NCBI GenBank assembly: GCA_029553585.1
Contig: JAKPKS010000251.1
Span: 1 to 44,560 of the forward strand
Direction of reading: 5' to 3'
DNA: 44,560 nucleotides
Source: Candidatus Atribacteria bacterium
Lineage (GTDB): Bacteria; Atribacterota; Phoenicimicrobiia; Phoenicimicrobiales; Stramentimicrobiaceae
Shown: in pieces, positions 7,833 through 15,872 of the stretch
Position numbering within the stretch: position 1 is the stretch's first letter
How the letters are laid out: each line of letters starts with the position of its first letter
Program-made: the position numbers and the translations under genes
The notes under the pieces: model-generated
What the model was told of the DNA's origin: nothing
The model's input: only the letters and a program-made list of their open reading frames with translations
Databases searched by the model: none

Positions 7833-9203
7833 TTGAGTTTAGACCAGAACAGGAAATTAATATTAGAAATTCTGAACAGGATGGAAAGGCAGAACTCTTA
7901 TTTGAACATTCTGCTTCCCTCCTATTTTTCCAGATATAATCTGAAAAGTCAGGACAGAGCTTTCCTGCAGGAAATAAGTTATGGGGTAACACGTTTTAAG
8001 AAAAGATTAGACTGGATAATTAGTCAATTTCTCACCCAGAAAAGTAAAAAAATTCCCTTAACAGTCCAAAATATATTGAGGATGGGAGTATATCAGTTTT
8101 ATTATCTGGATAAGATACCTGATTATGCCTTAGCATATGAAACGGTAGAACTGGTCAAAAATAGTCCTTATCCCGATTACAGCGGTATGGTAAATGCGAT
8201 TATAAGAAATGTTATCCGAAAACCCAATGAAATTAGCTGGCCTGAACTGGAGCGGGAACCGGTAAAATATATCTCCGTTTTTTATTCCTTTCCGGAATGG
8301 TTAGTGGAGAGGTGGTTAAATAGATTTGGCTTAGAACTTTGTCAGAAGATATGTCAGGCGAGCAATACCATTCCCGCTTTAACGGTGCGTATTAATCCTC
8401 TGAAAGCAGATATGACACAATTTAAGGAAAAACTGACTGAGTTGAAGGTTATTTTTCAAGAGAGCCTCTTTCTTCCAACTCAAGCTCTGATCATAAAAGA
8501 TTTCCCTGAGATGACCAAATCCTTACTTTTTCAAAAAGGGTATTTTTCCATTCAGGATGAAAGTTCTATGTTAGCCTCAGAATTTCTGGCTCCTTTGCCA
8601 GGAGAGACCGTTATAGATATGTGCAGTGGCCCAGGTGGAAAGGCTACACATATGGCACAACTTATGCAGAATAAAGGCAAGATAATTGCCCTGGAAATAA
8701 AGAAGGCCAGACTGGTGATGGTTAAAGAGGAGGCAAAGAGGCTGGACATTAATATCATTTTGTCAGTTTTAAAAGACTCCTGTAAATTAAATGAAGAATA
8801 TCTGGAAAAAGCTGATAAAATATTAGTTGATGTTCCTTGTTCCGGAACTGGTGTAATCAGAAAAAAACCGGATATTAAATGGAAGCAATGGGGCCTGAAT
8901 CACTTAAATGAGTTAAATAAGGTACAGGCAACTTTGCTCGATACAGCTGCGCATTATCTGAAGCCAGGTGGAGAAATTCTTTATACTACCTGTAGTATGG
9001 AAAAAGAGGAGAATGAAGATATTATAAGAATATTTCTGAAAAAAAATACCAATTTTGTTATTCAGGAAAGCTTACCGTTCAGCAGAAAAAGGGGTATAGT
9101 AAGTTATAATACAGGCATTAAAGAGGCAATACAATTGATTCCGGGGTATTCTGGTGCTGATATTGATGGATTCTATATGCTTAAGATGAGAAAGAAGAAG
9201 TAA
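7833..9203 (+). CDS. rsmB: 16S rRNA (cytosine(967)-C5)-methyltransferase RsmB
   Basis: RsmB methylates a cytosine in 16S rRNA. The N-terminal NusB-like RNA-binding domain reads NRKLILEILNRM to DRAFLQEISYGV; the SAM-binding methyltransferase core has VIDMCSGPGGKATHMAQLM near residue 265. The two active-site cysteines of the NSUN/RsmB class are visible in DVPCSGTG and in TTCSMEKEENED. At 456 residues the length is usual. The start is a TTG preceded by AAGGTAAG. About 120 bases separate it from fmt, and nothing convincing lies in that gap. In Bacillus the same position is followed by rlmN, prpC and prkC; here a PASTA protein follows. Confidence 0.93.
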   Translation: MSLDQNRKLILEILNRMERQNSYLNILLPSYFSRYNLKSQDRAFLQEISYGVTRFKKRLDWIISQFLTQKSKKIPLTVQNILRMGVYQFYYLDKIPDYALAYETVELVKNSPYPDYSGMVNAIIRNVIRKPNEISWPELEREPVKYISVFYSFPEWLVERWLNRFGLELCQKICQASNTIPALTVRINPLKADMTQFKEKLTELKVIFQESLFLPTQALIIKDFPEMTKSLLFQKGYFSIQDESSMLASEFLAPLPGETVIDMCSGPGGKATHMAQLMQNKGKIIALEIKKARLVMVKEEAKRLDINIILSVLKDSCKLNEEYLEKADKILVDVPCSGTGVIRKKPDIKWKQWGLNHLNELNKVQATLLDTAAHYLKPGGEILYTTCSMEKEENEDIIRIFLKKNTNFVIQESLPFSRKRGIVSYNTGIKEAIQLIPGYSGADIDGFYMLKMRKKK

Positions 9204-9221
9204 AGATAGCATGAGGATTGC

Positions 9222-9770
9222 ATGATGGGTAATTTGGCAGCAAAATCAATTAACGTGTTTTTCCGTTTTTTTCTTATTATATTTTTTAGTATCGGTGCAA
9301 TACTACTGGGAGGGTATGCGGCTTTTTTGGCATATCAGACTATCTTTGCAGTTCCCAATGTTCGCGTTCCTGCAGTACTGGAATTAGAGCTTGATGCTGC
9401 CCGTCAGGAGCTATATAAAACGGGTTTGAAGATGGCTGTTATCGATGATAATATTTTTCAGGAAGGCGAACGTTATATAGTAATAAAACAGAGGCCGCCA
9501 GCCGGTACAGAATTAAAAAAGAATCGTACCGTAGAGGTAGAGATCAGGGCTGCCCAGACCTTTCAGCAAATACCCGATTTGGTAGGAAAGTCTATTGAGG
9601 AGGCAGGGGAATTACTATCACAACTGGGTTTAGAGATTGGTGATATAGCTTATACCCAGCACCAAAAGATAGCAGAAGGTAGAATTATTGCTCAGGAGCC
9701 GCCAGCAGGAGGACAAAGAAGCTCTGCTGAGGGAAAGGTAAATATCTTAATAAGCAAGGGATTGTATTAA
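9222..9770 (+). CDS. Membrane-anchored PASTA-domain protein without kinase domain
   Basis: This 182-residue protein has one N-terminal membrane segment (about residues 12-38) followed by two PASTA repeats: roughly 45-110, ending RPPAGTELKKNRTVEVEI, and 112-181, ending EPPAGGQRSSAEGKVNILIS. PASTA domains bind peptidoglycan fragments or beta-lactams and usually form the outside of Ser/Thr kinases (PrkC, PknB) or class A/B penicillin-binding proteins. No kinase or transpeptidase domain is present here. It follows rsmB by 18 bases, where Firmicutes carry the prpC-prkC pair. The extracellular orientation and a cell-wall role are inferred. The start could be either of two tandem ATGs; GAGG lies just upstream. 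Confidence 0.88.
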   Translation: MMGNLAAKSINVFFRFFLIIFFSIGAILLGGYAAFLAYQTIFAVPNVRVPAVLELELDAARQELYKTGLKMAVIDDNIFQEGERYIVIKQRPPAGTELKKNRTVEVEIRAAQTFQQIPDLVGKSIEEAGELLSQLGLEIGDIAYTQHQKIAEGRIIAQEPPAGGQRSSAEGKVNILISKGLY

Positions 9771-9805
9771 TCGGTTAGAATAATAAAGAGACAGGGTCAG
9801 GGATA

Positions 9806-10933
9806 ATGGATAGACAAGAGTTAAAATACTGGATAGCATGGAATAAAATAAAGGAGATTGGTCCTGTACGTTTTTCCAGATTGGTGAAACATTTTTCTTC
9901 ACTGGAAGAGGCCTGGAGAAATAATATGAATACCAGTGAAATTAAAAAATTATTACATTTAGGGGAAGAAACTTTAAATAGAATTGAAGTGGAAAAACGA
10001 GAGATTAACCCGGAACAGGAATGGGATTTACTGGAAAAAAGAAATATTAAGGTAATCACTATCCAGGAGGATGATTACCCCGCTATCTTAAAAAATATCT
10101 ATAGTCCACCACCAGTTATTTACTATCAGGGTGACTTTCCAGCTATTATGAAAAATGCCTGCGGTTTAGCTATAGTTGGCTCCAGAAAGGCAACTTATTA
10201 CGGGCGAAAGGTTGCCCGGGAAATAGCAGGTGAGTTAGCACGTTCCGGCTATATTGTAATAAGCGGTCTGGCTAAAGGGATTGATACAAATGCCCATCTA
10301 GGAGCTCTGGAAAGCCAGGGCTTGACTATTGCTGTTTTAGGATGTGGATTAGACTGTATTTATCCATCCGAAAACAGAGCTTTAACCCGGCGTATTATGG
10401 AAAACGGGGCAGTTATTACCGAATTTCCTCTTTTTACCAAACCAGAAAAAAATAATTTTCCCAGGAGAAATAGGATTATCAGCGGATTATCCCTGGGGAC
10501 CCTGGTGGTAGAGGCTGCTGCTAAAAGCGGGGCGCTGATTACCACCGATTATGCTTTAGAACAAGGAAGAGAAGTATTTGCTATTCCGGGTAGTATCTAT
10601 TCTTTTCTTTCTGCCGGCTGTCACAATCTCATCAAACAGGGTGCCAAGCTGGTAAATAACTACCAGGATATTCTGGAAGAATTAGAGGGTGAAGGGACAG
10701 ATTTAACTAAAAATAGGGTAGCCGATTCTACAAAAGAGGACCTGGTTCTGTTACGGGAACTTACTGATCATGAAAAGAGATTATTACATTACATTTCCAT
10801 TGAACCGCTGCATATAGATGAAATAGCCGAATTAGCGACACTCTCTTATAGTGAGGTAAGTGAGGTACTTTTATCTTTGGAATTGAAGAACTTAATCAGA
10901 GAGATTGAAGGAAAAAGATATATCAGCATATAA
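9806..10933 (+). CDS. dprA: DNA-processing protein DprA
   Basis: DprA binds incoming single-stranded DNA and loads RecA during transformation. The 375-residue protein has an N-terminal helical region (1-80), then the Rossmann-like core with LAIVGSRKATYYG, VISGLAKGIDTNAHLGAL and VLGCGLDCIYPSEN, and NFPRRNRIISGLS plus VEAAAKSGALITTDYALEQGREVFAIPG further on. A C-terminal winged-helix segment (about 310-375) is also visible. The gene is intact. DprA is found in many bacteria not known to be competent, so its presence alone does not show transformation. It follows the PASTA gene by 35 bases. Confidence 0.94.
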   Translation: MDRQELKYWIAWNKIKEIGPVRFSRLVKHFSSLEEAWRNNMNTSEIKKLLHLGEETLNRIEVEKREINPEQEWDLLEKRNIKVITIQEDDYPAILKNIYSPPPVIYYQGDFPAIMKNACGLAIVGSRKATYYGRKVAREIAGELARSGYIVISGLAKGIDTNAHLGALESQGLTIAVLGCGLDCIYPSENRALTRRIMENGAVITEFPLFTKPEKNNFPRRNRIISGLSLGTLVVEAAAKSGALITTDYALEQGREVFAIPGSIYSFLSAGCHNLIKQGAKLVNNYQDILEELEGEGTDLTKNRVADSTKEDLVLLRELTDHEKRLLHYISIEPLHIDEIAELATLSYSEVSEVLLSLELKNLIREIEGKRYISI

Positions 10934-10971
10934 TAAAAGTTAGTTTTTTTCTTAATATTTCTTTTGTTCAG

Positions 10972-11000
10972 TTGCCAGGCAAAGCAAGCTAAGGTATAAT
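10972..11000 (+). promoter_or_regulatory. Predicted promoter for tRNA-Pro
   Basis: TTGCCA (10972-10977), a 17-base spacer and a perfect TATAAT (10995-11000) lie 19 bases before the tRNA 5' end. The following thrC may be read from the same promoter, as no terminator separates them. Confidence 0.7.
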
Positions 11001-11019
11001 GTACATGTATAAACTAAGT

Positions 11020-11097
<78 letters not shown>

Positions 11098-11124
11098 GAG
11101 TTGCCGTTAATATAGGTGAGTACA

Positions 11125-12354
11125 TTGAAGAAGGATTGCCTGGTCTGTACCGGATGCCACAAAGAATACCCTCTGGATAAAATATTTCCTCGTTGTGACA
11201 ATTGTCAAGAACCACTGGAAATCAAGATCTCTTTATCACAAAGGTTTAATAAAAACAGAAAAATTTCTTCTGAAAGTATTTTAGAGCATTATGCTGCCTT
11301 TTATCCCTTTCCCTGGATTGATAACCAGCTTTCTTTGCAGGAGGGATTTACACCTCTCGTCAAAGTCGACAAATTAGCCCGGTTATTGGAAATAGATAAT
11401 CTATATTTAAAAAATGAAACCGTTAATCCGACCTGGTCTTTTAAGGACAGAGGCACCTATGTTGGTGTACAGCATGCCCTGAGTTCAGGGTGCAACTATA
11501 TTGGTACTCTCTCCAGTGGAAATATGGCTGCTTCGGTAGCAGCTTATGGTGCCAGAGCCGGGCTGAAGACCATTATTTTAGTCAGCGCTAATATGCCTCT
11601 GGAAAAACTAAACCCAATTCTGATTTATCAGCCAATCTTAATCAGGGTTCAGGGTGATTATGGGCAAATGTATTATGAAAGCCTGAAGATTGGTCAGGAA
11701 CAGGGTATCTATTTTTTAAATTCTGATGTACCTTTTCGAGTGGAAGGCTCTAAAAGCATTGCCTTTGAAATCTGTGAACAATTAGACTATTCGGTGCCAG
11801 ACTATGTTTTAATTCCCACCAGCTCAGGTGGTAATGCCCGTGGTATTCTAAAGGGTTTTTTAGAGTTTTTTGAAGGCGGACTAATTAAAAAATTACCTAA
11901 AATTGTTTGTATTCAATTAGCAGGATGTGCACCCATTTATGAAGCCTGGATTAGAAATAAGGATAGAATTACCCCCATACAGGAGCCACAGGCTATAGAT
12001 AATGCTATTGCCAACCCATTCCCACCCAGTGGTAATGAACTATTAAGAAAATTAAGAAAATATGAAGGATTGATAACCACTGTTACCGATAATGAGGCAT
12101 TACAGGGACAGCTCATGCTGGCTCAGGAGGGTATATTTGCCCAACCGGCAGCTGCAGTATCTGTTATTGCTCTTCAAAAATTAAAAAAAGAAGGGATTAT
12201 TAGTAAAAAATCTTATTGTGTTGCTCTGGTGACCGGGGCTGGTATAAAATATACCGGTATACTGGAAAGACATAAATTCAATGTTTCTACTGGTACCCTG
12301 CCAGAATTGAATAAGATTATCAGAACCAGATTAAAGGAACTGCCTCTATATTAA
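11125..12354 (+). CDS. thrC: Threonine synthase
   Basis: Threonine synthase is a PLP enzyme that converts O-phosphohomoserine to threonine. The N-terminus has a zinc-ribbon-like set of cysteines (CLVCTGC and CDNC), seen in one threonine synthase subgroup. The PLP lysine is in NPTWSFKDRG near residue 107, LSSGNMAAS follows near residue 131, and the phosphate-binding glycines are in TSSGGNARG. I prefer the TTG at 11125, five bases after AGGTGA, over the GTG at 11116, which lies inside that site; the product is 409 residues. A related PLP lyase of the same fold cannot be fully excluded. It follows tRNA-Pro by about 27 bases. Confidence 0.8.
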   Translation: MKKDCLVCTGCHKEYPLDKIFPRCDNCQEPLEIKISLSQRFNKNRKISSESILEHYAAFYPFPWIDNQLSLQEGFTPLVKVDKLARLLEIDNLYLKNETVNPTWSFKDRGTYVGVQHALSSGCNYIGTLSSGNMAASVAAYGARAGLKTIILVSANMPLEKLNPILIYQPILIRVQGDYGQMYYESLKIGQEQGIYFLNSDVPFRVEGSKSIAFEICEQLDYSVPDYVLIPTSSGGNARGILKGFLEFFEGGLIKKLPKIVCIQLAGCAPIYEAWIRNKDRITPIQEPQAIDNAIANPFPPSGNELLRKLRKYEGLITTVTDNEALQGQLMLAQEGIFAQPAAAVSVIALQKLKKEGIISKKSYCVALVTGAGIKYTGILERHKFNVSTGTLPELNKIIRTRLKELPLY

Positions 12355-12362
12355 TAGAATTT

Positions 12363-12391
12363 TTGAGCCTTGAATTATATATATTTAAGAT
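12363..12391 (+). promoter_or_regulatory. Predicted promoter for the FAD-dependent dehydrogenase gene
   Basis: TTGAGC (12363-12368), a 17-base spacer and TAAGAT (12386-12391) place the expected transcription start near 12398, exactly where a stem-loop begins. Confidence 0.4.
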
Positions 12392-12397
12392 GGCAAT

Positions 12398-12432
12398 AAC
12401 AGATGTTATTATTTGTTGAATAATAATCTGTT
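12398..12432 (+). promoter_or_regulatory. Stem-loop at the predicted 5' end of the following mRNA
   Basis: The arm AACAGAT-GT-TATTATT pairs with AATAATAATCTGTT: 14 base pairs with a two-base bulge and the loop TGTTG. It ends a few bases before the AGGTGA ribosome binding site. It has no trailing T-run, so it is unlike a terminator. A role in mRNA stability or translation control is possible but untested. Confidence 0.4.
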
Positions 12433-12448
12433 TATAGGTGAAGTTTAG

Positions 12449-13873
12449 TTGGAAAACGTAAATTTTACTCAGGATAGGATGAAAAAGATGGATAAAGAAT
12501 ATGATGTAATTATAGTAGGAGCAGGCCCGGCTGGTATTTTTGCGGCTCTGGAAATTTTAAAATACAATCAGAAGAGTGTTAAGGTATTAATCTTAGAAAA
12601 AGGTAAGGCTATCCCCAAGAGAAAGTGTCCTATGAGAGAACAGAAAACCACCTGCCAGCAATGCAATCCCTGCTCTTTGTTGTGTGGATGGGGCGGTGGA
12701 GGGGCCTTCAGCGATGGAAAGCTAAATCTGACCAGCGCTTTTGGCGGGAACCTCTCTGATTATATCAGCGAAGATGAGTTAAACAGCTTGATTCAATATG
12801 CTGATGAACTTTACTGCCATTTCGGGGCAGAAGACAGTGTCTATGGCAATGACCAGGAAAAGATTGAATGGATTAAAAAAGAGGCAGCAATGGCCAATCT
12901 AAAGTTTGTCCCTGCTCTGATTCGGCATCTGGGAACAGAGAAATGTCTCACCGTTTTAAAAAATATCTATGATTTTTTAGAAGATAAGATAGAAATAAAA
13001 ACAGACACCGAAGTGGTGAGCGTAGTACGGGAAGATGATGAGGTGCAAGGGGTGCTTACCTCAGAGAAAGAATTTATCAGGGGTAAATATATTATTCTTG
13101 CTCCAGGCAGAGTGGGAGCAGAATGGTTAAAAAATCAGGCAACCGAATTAGGATTACCAGTTTTTCGAAATCCTGTTGATGTGGGAGTCAGGGTAGAAGT
13201 TCCGGCAGTTATTTTAGAACATCTGACCGAGACCCTTTATGAATCAAAGTTGGTTTACTATTCCACCTTCTTTGATGACAGAGTGCGTACCTTTTGTATG
13301 TGTCCTCATGGCGAAGTAGTCATGGAATACAATAATGGCATTACTACCGCCAATGGTCATAGTTATAAAAATAAAAAAACCGATAACTCTAATTTTGCTA
13401 TTCTGGTAAGTACCACTTTCACTGAACCTTTTCAGGAACCCATTGCCTATGGAAAATATATTGCCAATCTGGCAAACATTCTGAGTGGTGGACTTATTAT
13501 TCAACGTTTAGGTGATCTGCTTTCAGGAAGAAGATCTACCCCTGATAGAATTAATAATTCCATAGTAACCCCGACATTGCACAGTGCCACACCGGGAGAT
13601 TTAAGTTTTGCACTACCCTACCGAATCCTGAGTGATATTCTGGAGATGCTGCAAGCTTTGGATAAGATTGCCCCTGGTGTTTACAGCGAACATACCCTGC
13701 TCTATGGGGCAGAGGTGAAATTCTACTCAGCGAGGTTAGACTTATCATCTCAGTTAGAAACCAGGATAAAAAATCTTTTTGCCATCGGAGATGGAGCAGG
13801 TATCACCAGAGGCCTTATTCAGTCTTCTGTTTCGGGTATAATTGCCGCCCGGGAGATCAATGGCAGGAGATAA
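12449..13873 (+). CDS. FAD-dependent dehydrogenase (COG2509-like)
   Basis: The 474-residue protein begins with a dinucleotide-binding fold, IIVGAGPAGIFAA (21-33), and has a C-terminal FAD motif LFAIGDGAGITRGL. Between them lies a cysteine-rich segment with C60, C69, C72, C75 and C79 followed by GWGGGGAFSDGKLN. The layout matches the uncharacterised COG2509 FAD-dependent dehydrogenases; substrate and partner are unknown. The cysteines could bind a metal or iron-sulfur cluster, but that is inference. The start is taken as the TTG after AGGTGAAG. An ATG 30 bases later, after AGGATAGG, is a fair alternative and would remove ten residues. The gene has its own predicted promoter. Confidence 0.82.
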   Translation: MENVNFTQDRMKKMDKEYDVIIVGAGPAGIFAALEILKYNQKSVKVLILEKGKAIPKRKCPMREQKTTCQQCNPCSLLCGWGGGGAFSDGKLNLTSAFGGNLSDYISEDELNSLIQYADELYCHFGAEDSVYGNDQEKIEWIKKEAAMANLKFVPALIRHLGTEKCLTVLKNIYDFLEDKIEIKTDTEVVSVVREDDEVQGVLTSEKEFIRGKYIILAPGRVGAEWLKNQATELGLPVFRNPVDVGVRVEVPAVILEHLTETLYESKLVYYSTFFDDRVRTFCMCPHGEVVMEYNNGITTANGHSYKNKKTDNSNFAILVSTTFTEPFQEPIAYGKYIANLANILSGGLIIQRLGDLLSGRRSTPDRINNSIVTPTLHSATPGDLSFALPYRILSDILEMLQALDKIAPGVYSEHTLLYGAEVKFYSARLDLSSQLETRIKNLFAIGDGAGITRGLIQSSVSGIIAAREINGRR

Positions 13874-13932
13874 TAATTTAGTAACATAATTATTATTTTA
13901 AAAAATCTAAAAGCTAAGGTATATGGATTGAA

Positions 13933-14151
13933 ATGAATGAACAGATTGCTTTATTAGCCATTCTTTTTTTTATAATTATTTTTCTGGCCCGGATTATTGC
14001 TAAAATGATGAGATCAGATGAACCAAAATATAAAATACCTATTTTTTATGGCAGGATATTGTTAGGTTTTTTATTGGCTATGCTGGCTTACCTCCTATTT
14101 TTGATGTTAACAGGAGAGGATATTGTCAGTAAATTATTCGGGATGGGTTAA
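13933..14151 (+). CDS. Small two-helix membrane protein of unknown function
   Basis: This 72-residue ORF encodes two clear hydrophobic segments (about residues 6-24 and 40-60) separated by a short charged loop RSDEPKYK, with an acidic tail GEDIVSKLF. I do not recognise a family. The coding signal is supported by the ordered hydrophobic pattern and by its position 59 bases after the FAD dehydrogenase on the same strand. The ribosome binding site is weak. It might be an accessory membrane subunit or a chance hydrophobic ORF; I favour a real gene. Confidence 0.55.
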   Translation: MNEQIALLAILFFIIIFLARIIAKMMRSDEPKYKIPIFYGRILLGFLLAMLAYLLFLMLTGEDIVSKLFGMG

Positions 14152-14185
14152 AGTATACGTAAATTGGACAATATAATAAAAAAGG

Positions 14186-14258
14186 AGCGGGAAACGGGGT
14201 TTGAACCCGCGGCCTTCGGCTTGGGAAGCCAACGCTCTGCCAACTGAGCTATTCCCGC
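14186..14258 (-). tRNA. tRNA-Gly (anticodon CCC)
   Basis: On the minus strand the acceptor GCGGGAA pairs with TTCCCGC, the anticodon loop is TTCCCAA (CCC), and the T-loop reads TTCAAAC within CGGGG-type pairing. The discriminator is T. The CCA end is not encoded (the genome reads CCT), so it must be added enzymatically, in contrast to the Pro and Leu tRNAs in this window. A T-rich stretch follows the 3' end. Confidence 0.95.
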
Positions 14259-14295
14259 TTAACTTTAAATAATACCCGAAGCTACGATCGGTAAC

Positions 14296-14324
14296 ATTAT
14301 ATAAGAAAACCAACTTATTTTCAA
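14296..14324 (-). promoter_or_regulatory. Predicted promoter for tRNA-Gly
   Basis: On the minus strand TTGAAA (14319-14324), a 17-base spacer and a perfect TATAAT (14296-14301) lie about 38 bases upstream of the tRNA 5' end. Confidence 0.65.
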
Positions 14325-14385
14325 TTAGATTTTTAAGGAAAAATATTTTTTCACTATTCAGGAGAGAACCAGAAAGGGGAAATAT

Positions 14386-15780
14386 TTGTATAACCGCTAC
14401 AGTTATCATAATCGGAAAGCAAAAGAGTGTGGTAAGATTGCCCGCAAGATAGGTGTAGGCTTGATTACCATTTTTTTATTCTTTTTATTAATTTACAGTG
14501 TTGATTCACTTATCTATCTTGGGAAAATCTATCCCAATGTGTTTGCACTACACCGCGAAATAGGTGGATTGAAACGAGATGAGATTTATCATACCCTGCA
14601 ACCGGTTATAGAAGAGATGCTTTCCAGCCCGGTACAGATAAGGTATGGCAGGTTGCAATGGAATATAGTTCCCCGGGATATTCTCGGGGCTACCCTTGAT
14701 GTGGAAGAATTGACTAATGATTCCTATGCCATTTGCCGTAGGGGTTCTCTTTTGCGCAGAATAAGGGAAAGGATTTTCCTGCTTAGGAATAGTTATCAGC
14801 TTCCCACTAACCTGAATTTGGGGAAAAAAGCTCTTAATACTTTCTATATACAATTACAGGAAAAAATTGAAAGACCGCCCAGAGATGCCTCTTTGCTGCA
14901 GGGTAGAGTAATCTCAGCTCGGGATGGCATTATTATAGATCAGGAACAGCTCAGCAAAGAGATTGAGAATACCATTATAGCCAATGCTGACCATGCAGAT
15001 ACCTCATATACTTTAAAAACTATTTATATACCAGTTCATTATCAGAAACCGGAACTATCAACAACAGAAATATTGGCTGAAATTGGAGTTTTTGAAATCA
15101 TAAGCAGCTATGAAACTTCTTTAAATGGTAAACAGGAAAATTCCATCTATAATATTGAGAAAGCAGCAGAGGAACTTAATGGTATCATAGTAAAACCGGG
15201 TGAGGTTTTCTCTTTTAATAGATTAATCGGGCGTGCAGATAAGGAAGAAGGTTATAAGGAGAGTACCATCATTGTCAATGGGCAGTTTGTCAATGGCTAT
15301 GGTGGTGGAGTCTGCCAGGTATCCACAACCCTCTATAATGCGGCCTTGTTGGCAGATCTGCCCATCAGGGAAAGGTATAACCATTCCATCTATGGGGAAG
15401 CAACCAGCTATGTTCCGCAAGGCAGAGATGCAGCGGTATTTTACGGCTATAAAGACTTAAAATTTTCCAACTCTTTGGACCATCAAATTGTAATTTTTAG
15501 TGAGTTTACTTCTGATTTTTTGATCATTTCTATCTGGGGAGAAAAGAAACTTGATAAAGAAGTCATGGTAATCACCAAGGATCTGAAAACCTATGATTAT
15601 GAGGTAGTAGAAATTAAACGGGATAGTTCAGCAAAAGCTGTCCAGGATATCCTTCAGGAGGGGATACCTGGTTATACCGTTAAGACTTATCGGGCAGTGA
15701 AAGATTCCACGGGGGAAAGAATTGAATTTATCTCTGAAGATCGTTATGCCAGTATACCCAGAAAGATAATTATAGATTAA
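14386..15780 (+). CDS. VanW-domain membrane-anchored cell-surface protein
   Basis: The 464-residue protein has a single N-terminal membrane segment (about residues 21-40) and a large extracellular part. Residues about 50-220 resemble the peptidoglycan-binding-4 type repeat found before VanW domains, including GRVISARDGIIIDQEQL. The VanW core follows from about 232 to 370 with KPGEVFSFNRLIG, FVNGYGGGVCQVSTTLYNA and NHSIYGEA. The C-terminal 90 residues are G5-like in length and charge. The function of VanW is unknown; a cell-wall role is inferred. The TTG start is preceded by AAAGGGGAAA at five bases. It is convergent with the foldase gene, with a hairpin terminator between them. Confidence 0.85.
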   Translation: MYNRYSYHNRKAKECGKIARKIGVGLITIFLFFLLIYSVDSLIYLGKIYPNVFALHREIGGLKRDEIYHTLQPVIEEMLSSPVQIRYGRLQWNIVPRDILGATLDVEELTNDSYAICRRGSLLRRIRERIFLLRNSYQLPTNLNLGKKALNTFYIQLQEKIERPPRDASLLQGRVISARDGIIIDQEQLSKEIENTIIANADHADTSYTLKTIYIPVHYQKPELSTTEILAEIGVFEIISSYETSLNGKQENSIYNIEKAAEELNGIIVKPGEVFSFNRLIGRADKEEGYKESTIIVNGQFVNGYGGGVCQVSTTLYNAALLADLPIRERYNHSIYGEATSYVPQGRDAAVFYGYKDLKFSNSLDHQIVIFSEFTSDFLIISIWGEKKLDKEVMVITKDLKTYDYEVVEIKRDSSAKAVQDILQEGIPGYTVKTYRAVKDSTGERIEFISEDRYASIPRKIIID

Positions 15781-15802
15781 ATATTTTGTATCTTTGCAAG
15801 AA

Positions 15803-15834
15803 AAGCTCATTCTATTAAGCGATAGAATGAGCTT
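15803..15834. terminator. Bidirectional hairpin terminator between VanW and SurA-like genes
   Basis: A perfect 13-bp stem (AAGCTCATTCTAT with ATAGAATGAGCTT) encloses a six-base loop. A T-rich tract follows on the plus strand and TTTTC on the minus strand. It sits between two convergent genes and can serve both. Confidence 0.75.
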
Positions 15835-15872
15835 ATTTGGCATTTTTCTCAACCGAGAAAAGAGCGTATTAT

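Noticed and set aside
7727-7939. A 70-codon ORF between fmt and rsmB on the plus strand
   Set aside because: It overlaps the first 107 bases of rsmB in another frame, lacks a ribosome binding site and has no coherent protein character. The rsmB frame carries the recognisable NusB-like domain.
14134-14409. A 91-codon minus-strand ORF across tRNA-Gly
   Set aside because: It reads through the tRNA gene and the start of the VanW-domain gene; its sequence includes translated tRNA arms, a common false ORF.
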